Assembly (NCBI GenBank): GCA_964627855.1
Contig: CAZVLE010000047.1
Coordinates: 35,082 to 99,081 of the forward strand
Direction of reading: 5' to 3'
Length of the DNA: 64,000 nucleotides
Source of the DNA: CAZVLE01 sp964627855
GTDB lineage: Bacteria; Bacillota; Dethiobacteria; DTU022
This document shows positions 17,313-24,989 of this stretch, one piece after another. Made by a program: the position numbers and the translations under genes. The notes beneath the pieces were generated by a model. That model was not told the DNA's origin. It did no database searches and worked only from the letters and a program-made list of their open reading frames with translations. Positions within the stretch are counted from its first letter, which is position 1. Every line of letters begins with the position of its first letter.

Positions 17313-18146
17313 ATGGAATTGTTACAGAAGGACGTTGCCGCCAGTAGCTTAAGAGACGCTAAGGTTGCAATAAAAACACCAACCCTGAAATCAGTAGAAA
17401 AAGCTTTTGATGTTTTGGCATGTTACACACACGACACTCCCGATTTCAGCATGAATGAATTAGCCCAAAAACTGGGAGTCAGTAAAGGCAGTATTCACCG
17501 GATCCTGATAACCGCACAAAAAAAAGGCTTTATTGAAAAAAATGATCAAACTAAAAGATATCAACTTGGCACGAAGCTTTTTGAATTGGGCAGTATAGTG
17601 ATGTCGCGTACGAACTTAAGTACTGAATCTCTACCTTTTCTACGTAATCTAACTTCTAAAACTGGAGAGACGTCTTATGTAATTATAAGAGACCAGGATG
17701 AAGCACTGTGTATTCAATCTGTTGAAGGGCACAATTACCTGCGGGTTTTATTTTTGGAAGTCGGCAAAAAAATGCCGCTTTATATCGGAGCCGGACCAAA
17801 GATAATCCTCTCTAACTTGGATGATACGGAGATAGCAGAATGGTTCAACAGAAATCCAAACAGGGTTAAATGGACTGAACACACAGTAACCGATCAGGAA
17901 TTAATATGGCAGGACATCATGAGAATAAGAAAAAGAGGTTACGCTGAAAGTATAGAAGATGTGACTGATGGAGTAACCTCAGTAGGAGCTCCGATCAGGG
18001 ATGCCCAGGGCAAGGTTATCGCTGCTGTTAGCATTGGAGGGGCCAGCATTAATTTTTCTGATAACAAGATCGAAAATCGGGTAAAAATGGTAATAGATAC
18101 CGGCCTGCAAATTTCAAAAAGAATGGGCTTCAGCGGTAAAATTTAA
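17313..18146 (+). CDS. IclR-family transcriptional regulator
   Basis: N-terminal winged HTH (FSMNELAQKLGVSKGSIHRIL) and C-terminal IclR effector domain (GETSYVIIRDQDEALCIQSVEG, RGYAESIEDVTDGVTSVGAPI). The open frame starts at TTG 17250. I take ATG 17313, but TTG 17319 has the better distance to GGGGAG (17305-17310). Being inside the catabolic block it is the likely local regulator, perhaps acting on the boxes at 4662-4692 and 5427-5457; that link is inferred only. Confidence 0.9.
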   Translation: MELLQKDVAASSLRDAKVAIKTPTLKSVEKAFDVLACYTHDTPDFSMNELAQKLGVSKGSIHRILITAQKKGFIEKNDQTKRYQLGTKLFELGSIVMSRTNLSTESLPFLRNLTSKTGETSYVIIRDQDEALCIQSVEGHNYLRVLFLEVGKKMPLYIGAGPKIILSNLDDTEIAEWFNRNPNRVKWTEHTVTDQELIWQDIMRIRKRGYAESIEDVTDGVTSVGAPIRDAQGKVIAAVSIGGASINFSDNKIENRVKMVIDTGLQISKRMGFSGKI

Positions 18147-18193
18147 TTTCAATAAATTAATGCGCTTATTATTGCCATTAGGAGGTTTTTTAG

Positions 18194-19273
18194 ATGGAAC
18201 CAGCTGTGTTTAAAAGTCCGCTGCATCAAATGACCGAAACAATGCTTACAGACTTTTGGAATGACTCGTGCTCAATTGATGAGCTTAATTATGCCATAAA
18301 TTACGGGGCGACAGGTGCAACAACAAATCCGGTTATAGTCGGAAATGTTCTCAAGGAAGAACGTGAACAATATGAAGACCGCATCATCGAAATGATCAAT
18401 GCTTTCCCGAAAGCAACTGAAGATGAGTTAACCTGGAAACTGAATGAAGAAATGGCCGTTGCCGGAGCAAAATTGCTGAGGCCGGTTTATGAAGCCACTA
18501 ATGGTAAAAAAGGGCGACTGTCAATACAAACTAATTCTAAATACTACCGCAACTGGGAAAAGCTTTATGAGCAGGCGTTGCATTTCTACACACTGACGCC
18601 AAATATTCAGGTTAAAATGCCTGTAACTAAGGCTGGAATAAAGGCTATTGAAGAAGCCACATATCATGGAGTGAGTATTAATGCAACAGTTAGTTTCAGT
18701 GTGCCTCAGGCACTGGCAGTGGCAGGAGCAGTTGAAAGAGCCCTGGAACGACGAAAGGCGGAAAATAAGGATATTGAGAAGATGTCCCCGGTCTGCACAA
18801 TCATGCTCGGCAGAATAGACGACTGGCTCAAAGATGTTGTTAAACGTGATGGTATCGAAATTAACCCGGAATACCTGGAGTGGCCCGGTGTGGCAATTAT
18901 GAAAAAGGCATACGGCTTATTTCAGGAACATGGATACAGGACCCGTCTTTTAGCCGCGGCTTACCGTAATAGCTATCAGTGGACAGAGCTGATGGGTGGC
19001 GATATTGTATTGACCATGCCACATGCCTGGATTAAAAAATTCAACGAATCAGCAGTCACTGTAGAACCTAAAATCGATACACCTGTTGATAGCAAGATTA
19101 TTGACACCCTAAAAAGCCTGATTCCGGAGTTTGTCAAGAGCTATGAACCGGAGGGAATGCAGCCGGATGAGTTTGACAGTTTTGGTGCTGTCAATAAAAC
19201 ATTGCGTCAGTTTCTTGCCGGATACGATGAGCTTGTCAATATGATCCGTGACTATATGGTTGTCGTTAAGTAA
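18194..19273 (+). CDS. Transaldolase-family protein, long form
   Basis: Class I aldolase-fold protein of 359 residues. The Schiff-base Lys is in IQVKMPVTKAGI, and TGATTNPVIVGN matches the phosphate or substrate loop of transaldolases. It is longer than classical TalB (about 317) and much longer than TalC/FSA types (about 215). ATG after the strong RBS TAGGAGG. As the last gene of the block it probably cleaves a ketose phosphate, or a modified ketose, into a C3 piece and an aldose acceptor product. Sulfofructose transaldolases are one family it should be compared with. Confidence 0.85.
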   Translation: MEPAVFKSPLHQMTETMLTDFWNDSCSIDELNYAINYGATGATTNPVIVGNVLKEEREQYEDRIIEMINAFPKATEDELTWKLNEEMAVAGAKLLRPVYEATNGKKGRLSIQTNSKYYRNWEKLYEQALHFYTLTPNIQVKMPVTKAGIKAIEEATYHGVSINATVSFSVPQALAVAGAVERALERRKAENKDIEKMSPVCTIMLGRIDDWLKDVVKRDGIEINPEYLEWPGVAIMKKAYGLFQEHGYRTRLLAAAYRNSYQWTELMGGDIVLTMPHAWIKKFNESAVTVEPKIDTPVDSKIIDTLKSLIPEFVKSYEPEGMQPDEFDSFGAVNKTLRQFLAGYDELVNMIRDYMVVVK

Positions 19274-19282
19274 CCTGTTGTC

Positions 19283-20827
19283 CTAATTCCCATCAAGCCT
19301 GACCAGTTTATTGAGGCCGTTCAGGTAAGCTTTTACGCTGGCCTCGATAATATCGGTGCTGGTTCCACGACCGGTGATGGTGCGATCCTGGTATGAAAGC
19401 TGAACCTGAACTTCCCCAAGGGCATCCCGTCCCTGGGTTACAGCGTTGATGCGATATTTTTCCAGGCCGATACTGAGTCCTGTTATTTTATTGATAGCAT
19501 TATAGGCGGCGTCAATAGGGCCGGAACCGACGGCAACTTCTTCGATGGTGCTGTCATCTTCCTTCCTGAGTCGGATGATCGCGGCAGGAATGCTCTTGCT
19601 GCCGCTGACTGTCTGCAAATAATCAAGCCTGTATTTCGGTTCGGTAAAGGAGAGGTGATCGAGAACCAGGGCCTCGAGATCTTCCGGGTAGACTTCTTTT
19701 TTCTTGTCGGCAAGGTTGACAAAATGTTCATAAATCTTGTTAAGCTGTTCGCTGTCCAGGTTAAAACCGAGCTTTTTGAGCTGATCGAGAACAGCATGGC
19801 GACCTGAACGGGCAGTAAGACACATTTGCGCTGCTTTTCCGCCTATCAATTCGGCATCAATTATTTCATAGGTTTGCTTATTCTTTAGAATCCCATCCTG
19901 GTGTATACCGGATGAATGGGCAAAAGCGTTCAGACCGACAACAGCCTTATTGACAGGGATGGCTATGCGCGTCAGCTTGCTGACGAGGCGGCTGGTTCTG
20001 TAAATTTCAGGAAAATTAAGGTCGGTATAAAAGGGAAGGGAGTTCTGCCTGATTCGCAGGGCTACCGCTATTTCTTCCAGGGCGGCGTTACCGGCCCGTT
20101 CACCGATCCCGTTGATATTACATTCTATTTGTCTGGCCCCATTTTTTACAGCTTCCAGTGAATTAGCAACGGCCAGCCCAAGATCATTATGGCAATGAAC
20201 ACTGATAATGACCTTTTCAATGCCTTTGACATTTTCTCGCAGGCGCCTGATCATTGCTCCGAATTCCTCCGGAATGGCATAACCCACAGTATCGGGAATG
20301 TTTAGAACGGTAGCACCTGCTTTGATCACTTCTTCGAGTAGCTTATATAGATACTCTTCCCTGGCCCTTGTTGCATCTTCCGGCGAGTATTCAACGTCAT
20401 CTGTAAAACGACGGGCATATTTAACAGCTTCCACACCCTGTTCCATTAATTGTTGCGGATCTTTTTTTAACTTATGGGTCATGTGAATATCAGAAGCGCC
20501 GAGGAAGACATGAAGCCTGGGCCTCTCTGCCTCCTTAATTGCCTCCCAGGCAGCATCTATATCGCCCTGGACAGCCCTTGCCAGGGCACATATAGTAGGA
20601 CCCTTAACTTGCCTGGCAATGGCCTGTACAGCTTTTAATTCGCCTGGAGATGAGACTGGAAAACCGGCTTCAATAATATCGACATTTAAGCGAGCCAGCT
20701 GACGGGCTACCTCCAGTTTTTCCTCGTAATTCAAACGTGCCCCCGGAGTTTGCTCACCGTCACGCAGAGTACTGTCAAAAAGGTAAATTTTCTCCGCTGT
20801 ATTTTCAGATCTTTTTTCTTCGCTCAT
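19283..20827 (-). CDS. leuA: 2-isopropylmalate synthase
   Basis: First committed step of leucine synthesis: 2-oxoisovalerate plus acetyl-CoA gives 2-isopropylmalate. The 514 residues have DSTLRDGEQTPG, the metal-binding HCHND (VHCHNDLGLAVAN), NGIGERAGN and a full C-terminal allosteric domain (about residues 380-510). The RBS AGGAGGAGAT precedes the ATG. It is a single gene, convergent with the transaldolase gene 9 bp away, and controlled by a T-box. Confidence 0.96.
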   Translation of the reverse strand: MSEEKRSENTAEKIYLFDSTLRDGEQTPGARLNYEEKLEVARQLARLNVDIIEAGFPVSSPGELKAVQAIARQVKGPTICALARAVQGDIDAAWEAIKEAERPRLHVFLGASDIHMTHKLKKDPQQLMEQGVEAVKYARRFTDDVEYSPEDATRAREEYLYKLLEEVIKAGATVLNIPDTVGYAIPEEFGAMIRRLRENVKGIEKVIISVHCHNDLGLAVANSLEAVKNGARQIECNINGIGERAGNAALEEIAVALRIRQNSLPFYTDLNFPEIYRTSRLVSKLTRIAIPVNKAVVGLNAFAHSSGIHQDGILKNKQTYEIIDAELIGGKAAQMCLTARSGRHAVLDQLKKLGFNLDSEQLNKIYEHFVNLADKKKEVYPEDLEALVLDHLSFTEPKYRLDYLQTVSGSKSIPAAIIRLRKEDDSTIEEVAVGSGPIDAAYNAINKITGLSIGLEKYRINAVTQGRDALGEVQVQLSYQDRTITGRGTSTDIIEASVKAYLNGLNKLVRLDGN

Positions 20828-20876
20828 TTTAATCTCCTCCTAATGTAATATGAACATGAGAGTGGGGGAGAGCAAT

Positions 20877-21118
20877 AAAAAAACCTTCGCCGGAGAGACG
20901 AAAGTTTATTTTCGTGGTACCACTCTTCTTGGCGGCATAACTTCTACCACCCACTCTTTATAGTAACGGAAGCTTCCGGCCGGATCTACTCTTGACCATC
21001 AGGTGCAGGCCAGTTTCAATCGACGGTTCACGGGGGAGTTCACGGCTTTTCCGGACCGCCTCACACCAGCCGGCGGCTCTCTGGGTCGGATTCTGGGCCA
21101 CTACTAGTCCCGATCATA
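20877..21118 (-). promoter_or_regulatory. T-box leader of leuA, probable Leu (CUC) specifier
   Basis: In the minus-strand RNA: Stem I begins near GGGACTAGTAG; the distal part has AGAGAGCCG and GGTGTGAGG; the presumed specifier CUC lies in GTGAACTCC (21036-21038). The conserved T-box sequence AGAGTGGTACCACG is at 20913-20927. A terminator hairpin (CTTTCGTC... with GGCGAAGG, 20884-20904) plus a seven-T tract follows. Uncharged tRNA-Leu would favour the antiterminator and switch on leuA. Confidence 0.9.
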
Positions 21119-21165
21119 ACCTTGTAGTATAGGGTTTTCTTAAAATGTTTACGAACTTAGATGAT

Positions 21166-21194
21166 AGATTACAATATCAAAGTAATTTTGTCAA
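21166..21194 (-). promoter_or_regulatory. Candidate promoter of the leuA T-box transcript
   Basis: Minus strand TTGACA (21189-21194), a 17-nt spacer and a weak -10 TAATCT (21166-21171), about 50 bp before Stem I. Confidence 0.5.
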
Positions 21195-21346
21195 GCAAGT
21201 GGAAGCCTTTTTAGTGATTAGATTATTGCTATGGTCCTTGACAAAAAGAGATTGCTCATTCAGAATATAAATATAATTCCGTTTTTCTTGTTTCATGCCA
21301 GAAAAATGTCATTAAAGATCAGATATGCTTCCAAGTGGTGGCTGAC

Positions 21347-22240
21347 ATGAATTCTGAAACCGGCAAAAAAACTTATTTAAACAATTCTGAGCAGCTAGCC
21401 CTCTTGCGGCAACCAAATCCGAAGGCTCCTACGGGTTTGCGAAACCTTTGCCTGATAACCCTGATGCTAAAAACCGGGCTGCGGGTGGGAGAGGTGATCA
21501 ATTTAAGGGAAAAATCGATTGATTGGGTCAACGGTAAGATAACGGTGGGAGAGAGCGGTACAGCCGGTTCGCGCATGCTTTGGGTCGGCGATTCTGAACT
21601 GCGGCTCTTAGAACAATGGCGCCTCATCAAACCGCATTACAGTCAGTATTTTTTTTCAACTCTCGATGGCAACCGGATTAAAGATCGTTATGTCAGGGAA
21701 ATGGTAAAGAGATTGGCTCGCAAGGCCGGTCTTGGCAATAATATCCATCCCAACTTGCTGCGCTCCACTTTTGCCATTGAATTTTATCGTGAATACGGTG
21801 ATCTCAAACTATTGCAAAAATCACTCGGTCACAGCGATCTTTCAACAACCAGGGCTTATGCTAAACAGGTGTTCGGCAAACATTTTGATCAGCACCCGCG
21901 AGATAATTATTCCAGGCGTAGTGGAGCTCCCTGCCTGGATAGCGATTACTCAGGTAAGGGATTAGAATATGATAATAGAACATGCCTAGAGAAGGAAACA
22001 AGGCCCACCGGCATAACTTACAATCAGGTAGAGGCTAATAACGAAAGCAATGGAAAATCTGGCAGCCATGATGAACCGGTGATATCAGTTTTCGCAGAGC
22101 AGGGGATGGATAAAAGCGAAGTCAGCATACCGGCCTTAAAATGCAGTCAGTGCAGTTATGTCCTTCGCTACAGGGGAGATTGTCCAAGGTGCGGAACCTC
22201 TTTTATTGATATTCTAAGGCACTGGGGTCGCAATGTCTGA
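21347..22240 (+). CDS. Orphan tyrosine recombinase with C-terminal zinc ribbon
   Basis: Catalytic domain of the phage-integrase family. The first Arg is in TGLRVGEV, the His-Arg pair in HPNLLRSTF, the second His in SLGHSDLSTTRAY and the Tyr in RAYA. The protein begins almost at the catalytic domain, so the usual N-terminal core-binding (SAM-like) domain is absent. Instead about 100 extra C-terminal residues end in a zinc ribbon, C-x2-C...C-x2-C (CSQCS... CPRCG). GTG 21335 is an alternative start. No att repeats or phage genes are adjacent. It may act as a resident DNA-inverting enzyme or may not be a mobile integrase. Confidence 0.85.
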   Translation: MNSETGKKTYLNNSEQLALLRQPNPKAPTGLRNLCLITLMLKTGLRVGEVINLREKSIDWVNGKITVGESGTAGSRMLWVGDSELRLLEQWRLIKPHYSQYFFSTLDGNRIKDRYVREMVKRLARKAGLGNNIHPNLLRSTFAIEFYREYGDLKLLQKSLGHSDLSTTRAYAKQVFGKHFDQHPRDNYSRRSGAPCLDSDYSGKGLEYDNRTCLEKETRPTGITYNQVEANNESNGKSGSHDEPVISVFAEQGMDKSEVSIPALKCSQCSYVLRYRGDCPRCGTSFIDILRHWGRNV

Positions 22241-22502
22241 GAGAGAAGGGCCGGGATAGGTATAATTAGAGGGTCATAGAAAGCCAGATATTACTTCCGA
22301 TAATGTATCTTATGTAAACTAAATAGGATCACAATAATCAGGATTGCCTGCACCAGAAGCTTTTAAGGCAAGCGCTGGCTGTTTCTCTGTTATTTTGTTT
22401 TTCATTGAGCCCTTTTTAGGTAGCCTTTCTATTGTTATAATATATGAAGTAATAAAAGTTTGATCAATTTCATGACGATTATTTTACGGAGGTTTTCTTT
22501 TT

Positions 22503-23390
22503 TTGAACAGAATCATTGCTGCTGCTTTGCTTTTCATTTTTATCTTTTTGCTCTTTATTTTACTTTCCTGCTCTGATCATGACCTCAACCAGGCTGTGGA
22601 TAACCAGGCTGTGGATCAAACCGAAGAAACACTTGGGCCTCCTCAGGAAAAAAGTGTCCAGGTCGAGCTGGATGAAACCATTCATCTACCAATAATTGGT
22701 ATTTATTCAGGTGAAGGAAGCTGGCCGGAGAATGTTACTGCTTTTAAGAACTTCCTGGCCGAATACAATTTCCAATGGCAGGAGTTTAACAGTGACAGTA
22801 TAAACTCAGATCACTTCTACGAGGAAGTTGATATGATTATATTCCCTGGTGGTTTTGCTGCAGAATATCGTCATGCCCTTAAAAATCATCAAAAAATACG
22901 CTCATTCGTTGAAAATGGCGGTTCATATGTTGGTATTTGTGCCGGCGCTTATTATGCCGCCACTATTTTTAATTGGCAGGGCACTGCCTATGAATATCCA
23001 TTGAGTATTTTCCCCGGCACTGCCGCCGGACCATTAAATGGCGAACTTAACTGGGGCGATGCGGCAGCATTAATCATTAACAGTGATGCTGTTCCCAATC
23101 AAGGATTCCCTGATCAGATCGATGTCTATTATTTCGACGGACCATATTTTACTGTGAATCCCGACAATGAAGAGTCTGTCGATATAATAGCCCGTTACGA
23201 CTTAAATGATGAAGCTGCCGTTGTGGCAGGTTCATTCGGTACGGGGCGTTATTTGCTCCTGGGGCCACACCCGGAATTAGGCCGCTTTGACCCTGAAGCG
23301 CCCGGCTCAAACACCGACGGCGAAGATGGTGCACAGTGGCCATGGTTATACTCCCTCCTGCTCTGGCTTCATGGCTCAACCCGGGGTTAG
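22503..23390 (+). CDS. BPL_N-domain lipoprotein (class I glutamine amidotransferase-like)
   Basis: Signal peptide with lipobox LLSC (Cys at residue 23), a short linker, then a glutamine-amidotransferase-like domain resembling the N-terminal domain of eukaryotic biotin-protein ligase. The nucleophile elbow is GICAGAYYA, and GPHPELGRF holds the catalytic His. The linker contains a direct 15-bp duplication giving NQAVDNQAVD. TTG start after ACGGAGG. The reaction is unknown. It would act outside the membrane. Confidence 0.8.
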   Translation: MNRIIAAALLFIFIFLLFILLSCSDHDLNQAVDNQAVDQTEETLGPPQEKSVQVELDETIHLPIIGIYSGEGSWPENVTAFKNFLAEYNFQWQEFNSDSINSDHFYEEVDMIIFPGGFAAEYRHALKNHQKIRSFVENGGSYVGICAGAYYAATIFNWQGTAYEYPLSIFPGTAAGPLNGELNWGDAAALIINSDAVPNQGFPDQIDVYYFDGPYFTVNPDNEESVDIIARYDLNDEAAVVAGSFGTGRYLLLGPHPELGRFDPEAPGSNTDGEDGAQWPWLYSLLLWLHGSTRG

Positions 23391-23418
23391 AATCAGGATG
23401 TGCTATAATGATTAAAGC

Positions 23419-23571
23419 TTAACTGCTTAGCTATAAGTTTAAGTGTATGGTTGTTCCAAGTCGCTCGCGATGCCCATAAATTAGTAGAGTAGGAGCAGCT
23501 TAAGTGTATGGGCAGCGCTGGCACCTTGGAACGGGCAATCATCATTGTCATATTCCAGGCTGAGTAGTTAC
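23419..23571. repeat. Dispersed foldable repeat, copy B
   Basis: Full copy with near-inverted ends (TTAACTGCTTAGC at left, GCTGAGTAGTTAC at right). TTCCAAG (23454-23460) and CTTGGAA (23525-23531) bound a core that reads as the reverse complement of the copy A core: it has CCCATAAATT... and AGCTTAAGTGTATGGG where copy A has CCCATACACTTAAGC... and ATTTATAGG. Outer arms are in the same orientation as in copy A. It lies between two cell-envelope genes. Confidence 0.82.
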
Positions 23572-23607
23572 TTAAAGCAATCTTTTAGATAAGGATGGTG
23601 GTTCGTT

Positions 23608-24948
23608 CTGCGCCGTTTATTAGTTATCCTAATTGCCTTTCTCTTAATTGTTGCCCTTGCCTTAGCCGTTCTTCAGGCTACTAATATAATGCCTCTTTTC
23701 AATTTGAACAGGGACTTAAGTGAAACGGTCCTTACCGTTGAAGATAACACGCAAACCAGTGAAGAGTTTGTTGAAGCTACTGAACCCGAACCTGAACCCG
23801 AACCTGATCTGCGCACCATCAGGATGGCAGTTGTCGGCGACATAACAGCTCATGTGCCCCAGATTGATCAGGCTTTACTACCGGATGGTAGTTATGATTT
23901 CCGGCCCAGCTTTGAAATAATTGCTCCCTACCTGCAGGCAGCTGATCTGGCCGTGGGAGACCTCGAAACCTGCCAGGCCGGTCCGGACCTTCGTTCCATA
24001 GGCTGGGGTGTTACCGGTTACACCGGTTACCCGGAATTTAATGCTCCCGATGAATTCTCGGAAGCTTTAAAAGAAGCCGGTTTCGATGCCCTGACTTTTG
24101 CCAATAATCATACCCTGGATCGCGGTTACGACGGTGTTATCAGGACCCTGACCCACGTGCGCAGCCTTGGCCTTGAAACCTTTGGTGCTTATAAGAGCTG
24201 GGAAGAACGTAACAACCCCTTAATCATCGATGTTGACGGCCTAAAAATTGCTTTTCTGGGCTATACCTATGGCACTAATGGTATTCCGGTTTTAGAAGGA
24301 CATGAATATAGCGTTAACCTCATTACTGATTTCTACGATATTACACCGATTCTCGATGACATTCAGACAGCCCGTGCTAATGGTGCTGACCTGGTTGCAG
24401 TCTTCCCTCACTGGGGTGAAATGTACTTTTCTGAGCCGCAGCCGCAGCGCCTGCGTGATGTTGCCGCTGAAATGGCTGCTGCCGGAGCCGATCTCATCAT
24501 GGGCGGTCATCCCCACTATATCCAACCCATCGAATGGTTCTTTAATCTAGATGAAGACGGCACCGAGAGATCTACACTGGCTGTTTACTCTCTCGGTAAT
24601 TTTATTTCCAACCAGAACCGCCGTTTTGATCATATCCCTTCACCTTTTGTTGAATTCGGCCTGATGCTTGAAATTGAAATGATCAAAGATATGGATAACC
24701 AGAAGGCCTGGATCAGTGACGCCGACTATGAAATAACCTGGGTCAACCTTGACTGGCGTCACCGCATTATTCCTCTGTCCGAACTTTTTGCCGGGTCTCC
24801 CGACGACTATCACGTTACTGAAGCCCAGGCAGAAGATCTTAAGATGTGGGATCAACGCAATCGAGAAGTTGTGGAATTTTACGGCCACACGCAGGATCTT
24901 GAAAAAGTAAGAACTATCTCGGAAGCGATGCAAAAGAATCTTAAATAA
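23608..24948 (+). CDS. CapA-family metallophosphatase, membrane anchored, probable CTG start
   Basis: PgsA/CapA-type calcineurin-fold protein. Metal-site motifs are AVVGDI, GDLETC, FANNHTLDRG, FPHWG and GGHPHYIQP. The first in-frame ATG is 23689, but the frame extends upstream into a clear membrane anchor (LLVILIAFLLIVALALAVL) with no ATG, GTG or TTG before the stop at 23590. The likely start is CTG 23608, after AAGGATGGTGG. A Glu-Pro repeat (EPEPEPEPD) links the anchor to the enzyme domain. The neighbour is a GT4 glycosyltransferase, suggesting a role in the envelope or exopolymers. Confidence 0.88.
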   Translation: MRRLLVILIAFLLIVALALAVLQATNIMPLFNLNRDLSETVLTVEDNTQTSEEFVEATEPEPEPEPDLRTIRMAVVGDITAHVPQIDQALLPDGSYDFRPSFEIIAPYLQAADLAVGDLETCQAGPDLRSIGWGVTGYTGYPEFNAPDEFSEALKEAGFDALTFANNHTLDRGYDGVIRTLTHVRSLGLETFGAYKSWEERNNPLIIDVDGLKIAFLGYTYGTNGIPVLEGHEYSVNLITDFYDITPILDDIQTARANGADLVAVFPHWGEMYFSEPQPQRLRDVAAEMAAAGADLIMGGHPHYIQPIEWFFNLDEDGTERSTLAVYSLGNFISNQNRRFDHIPSPFVEFGLMLEIEMIKDMDNQKAWISDADYEITWVNLDWRHRIIPLSELFAGSPDDYHVTEAQAEDLKMWDQRNREVVEFYGHTQDLEKVRTISEAMQKNLK

Positions 24949-24989
24949 TTCCGGCAGCACGGTGACTCTTTTTTCAGGAGGAATCTGAC

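Noticed and set aside
23800..23812. GAACCCGAACCT tandem units as a CRISPR-like or regulatory repeat
   Set aside because: They encode the in-frame Glu-Pro linker of the CapA-like protein; a coding repeat only.
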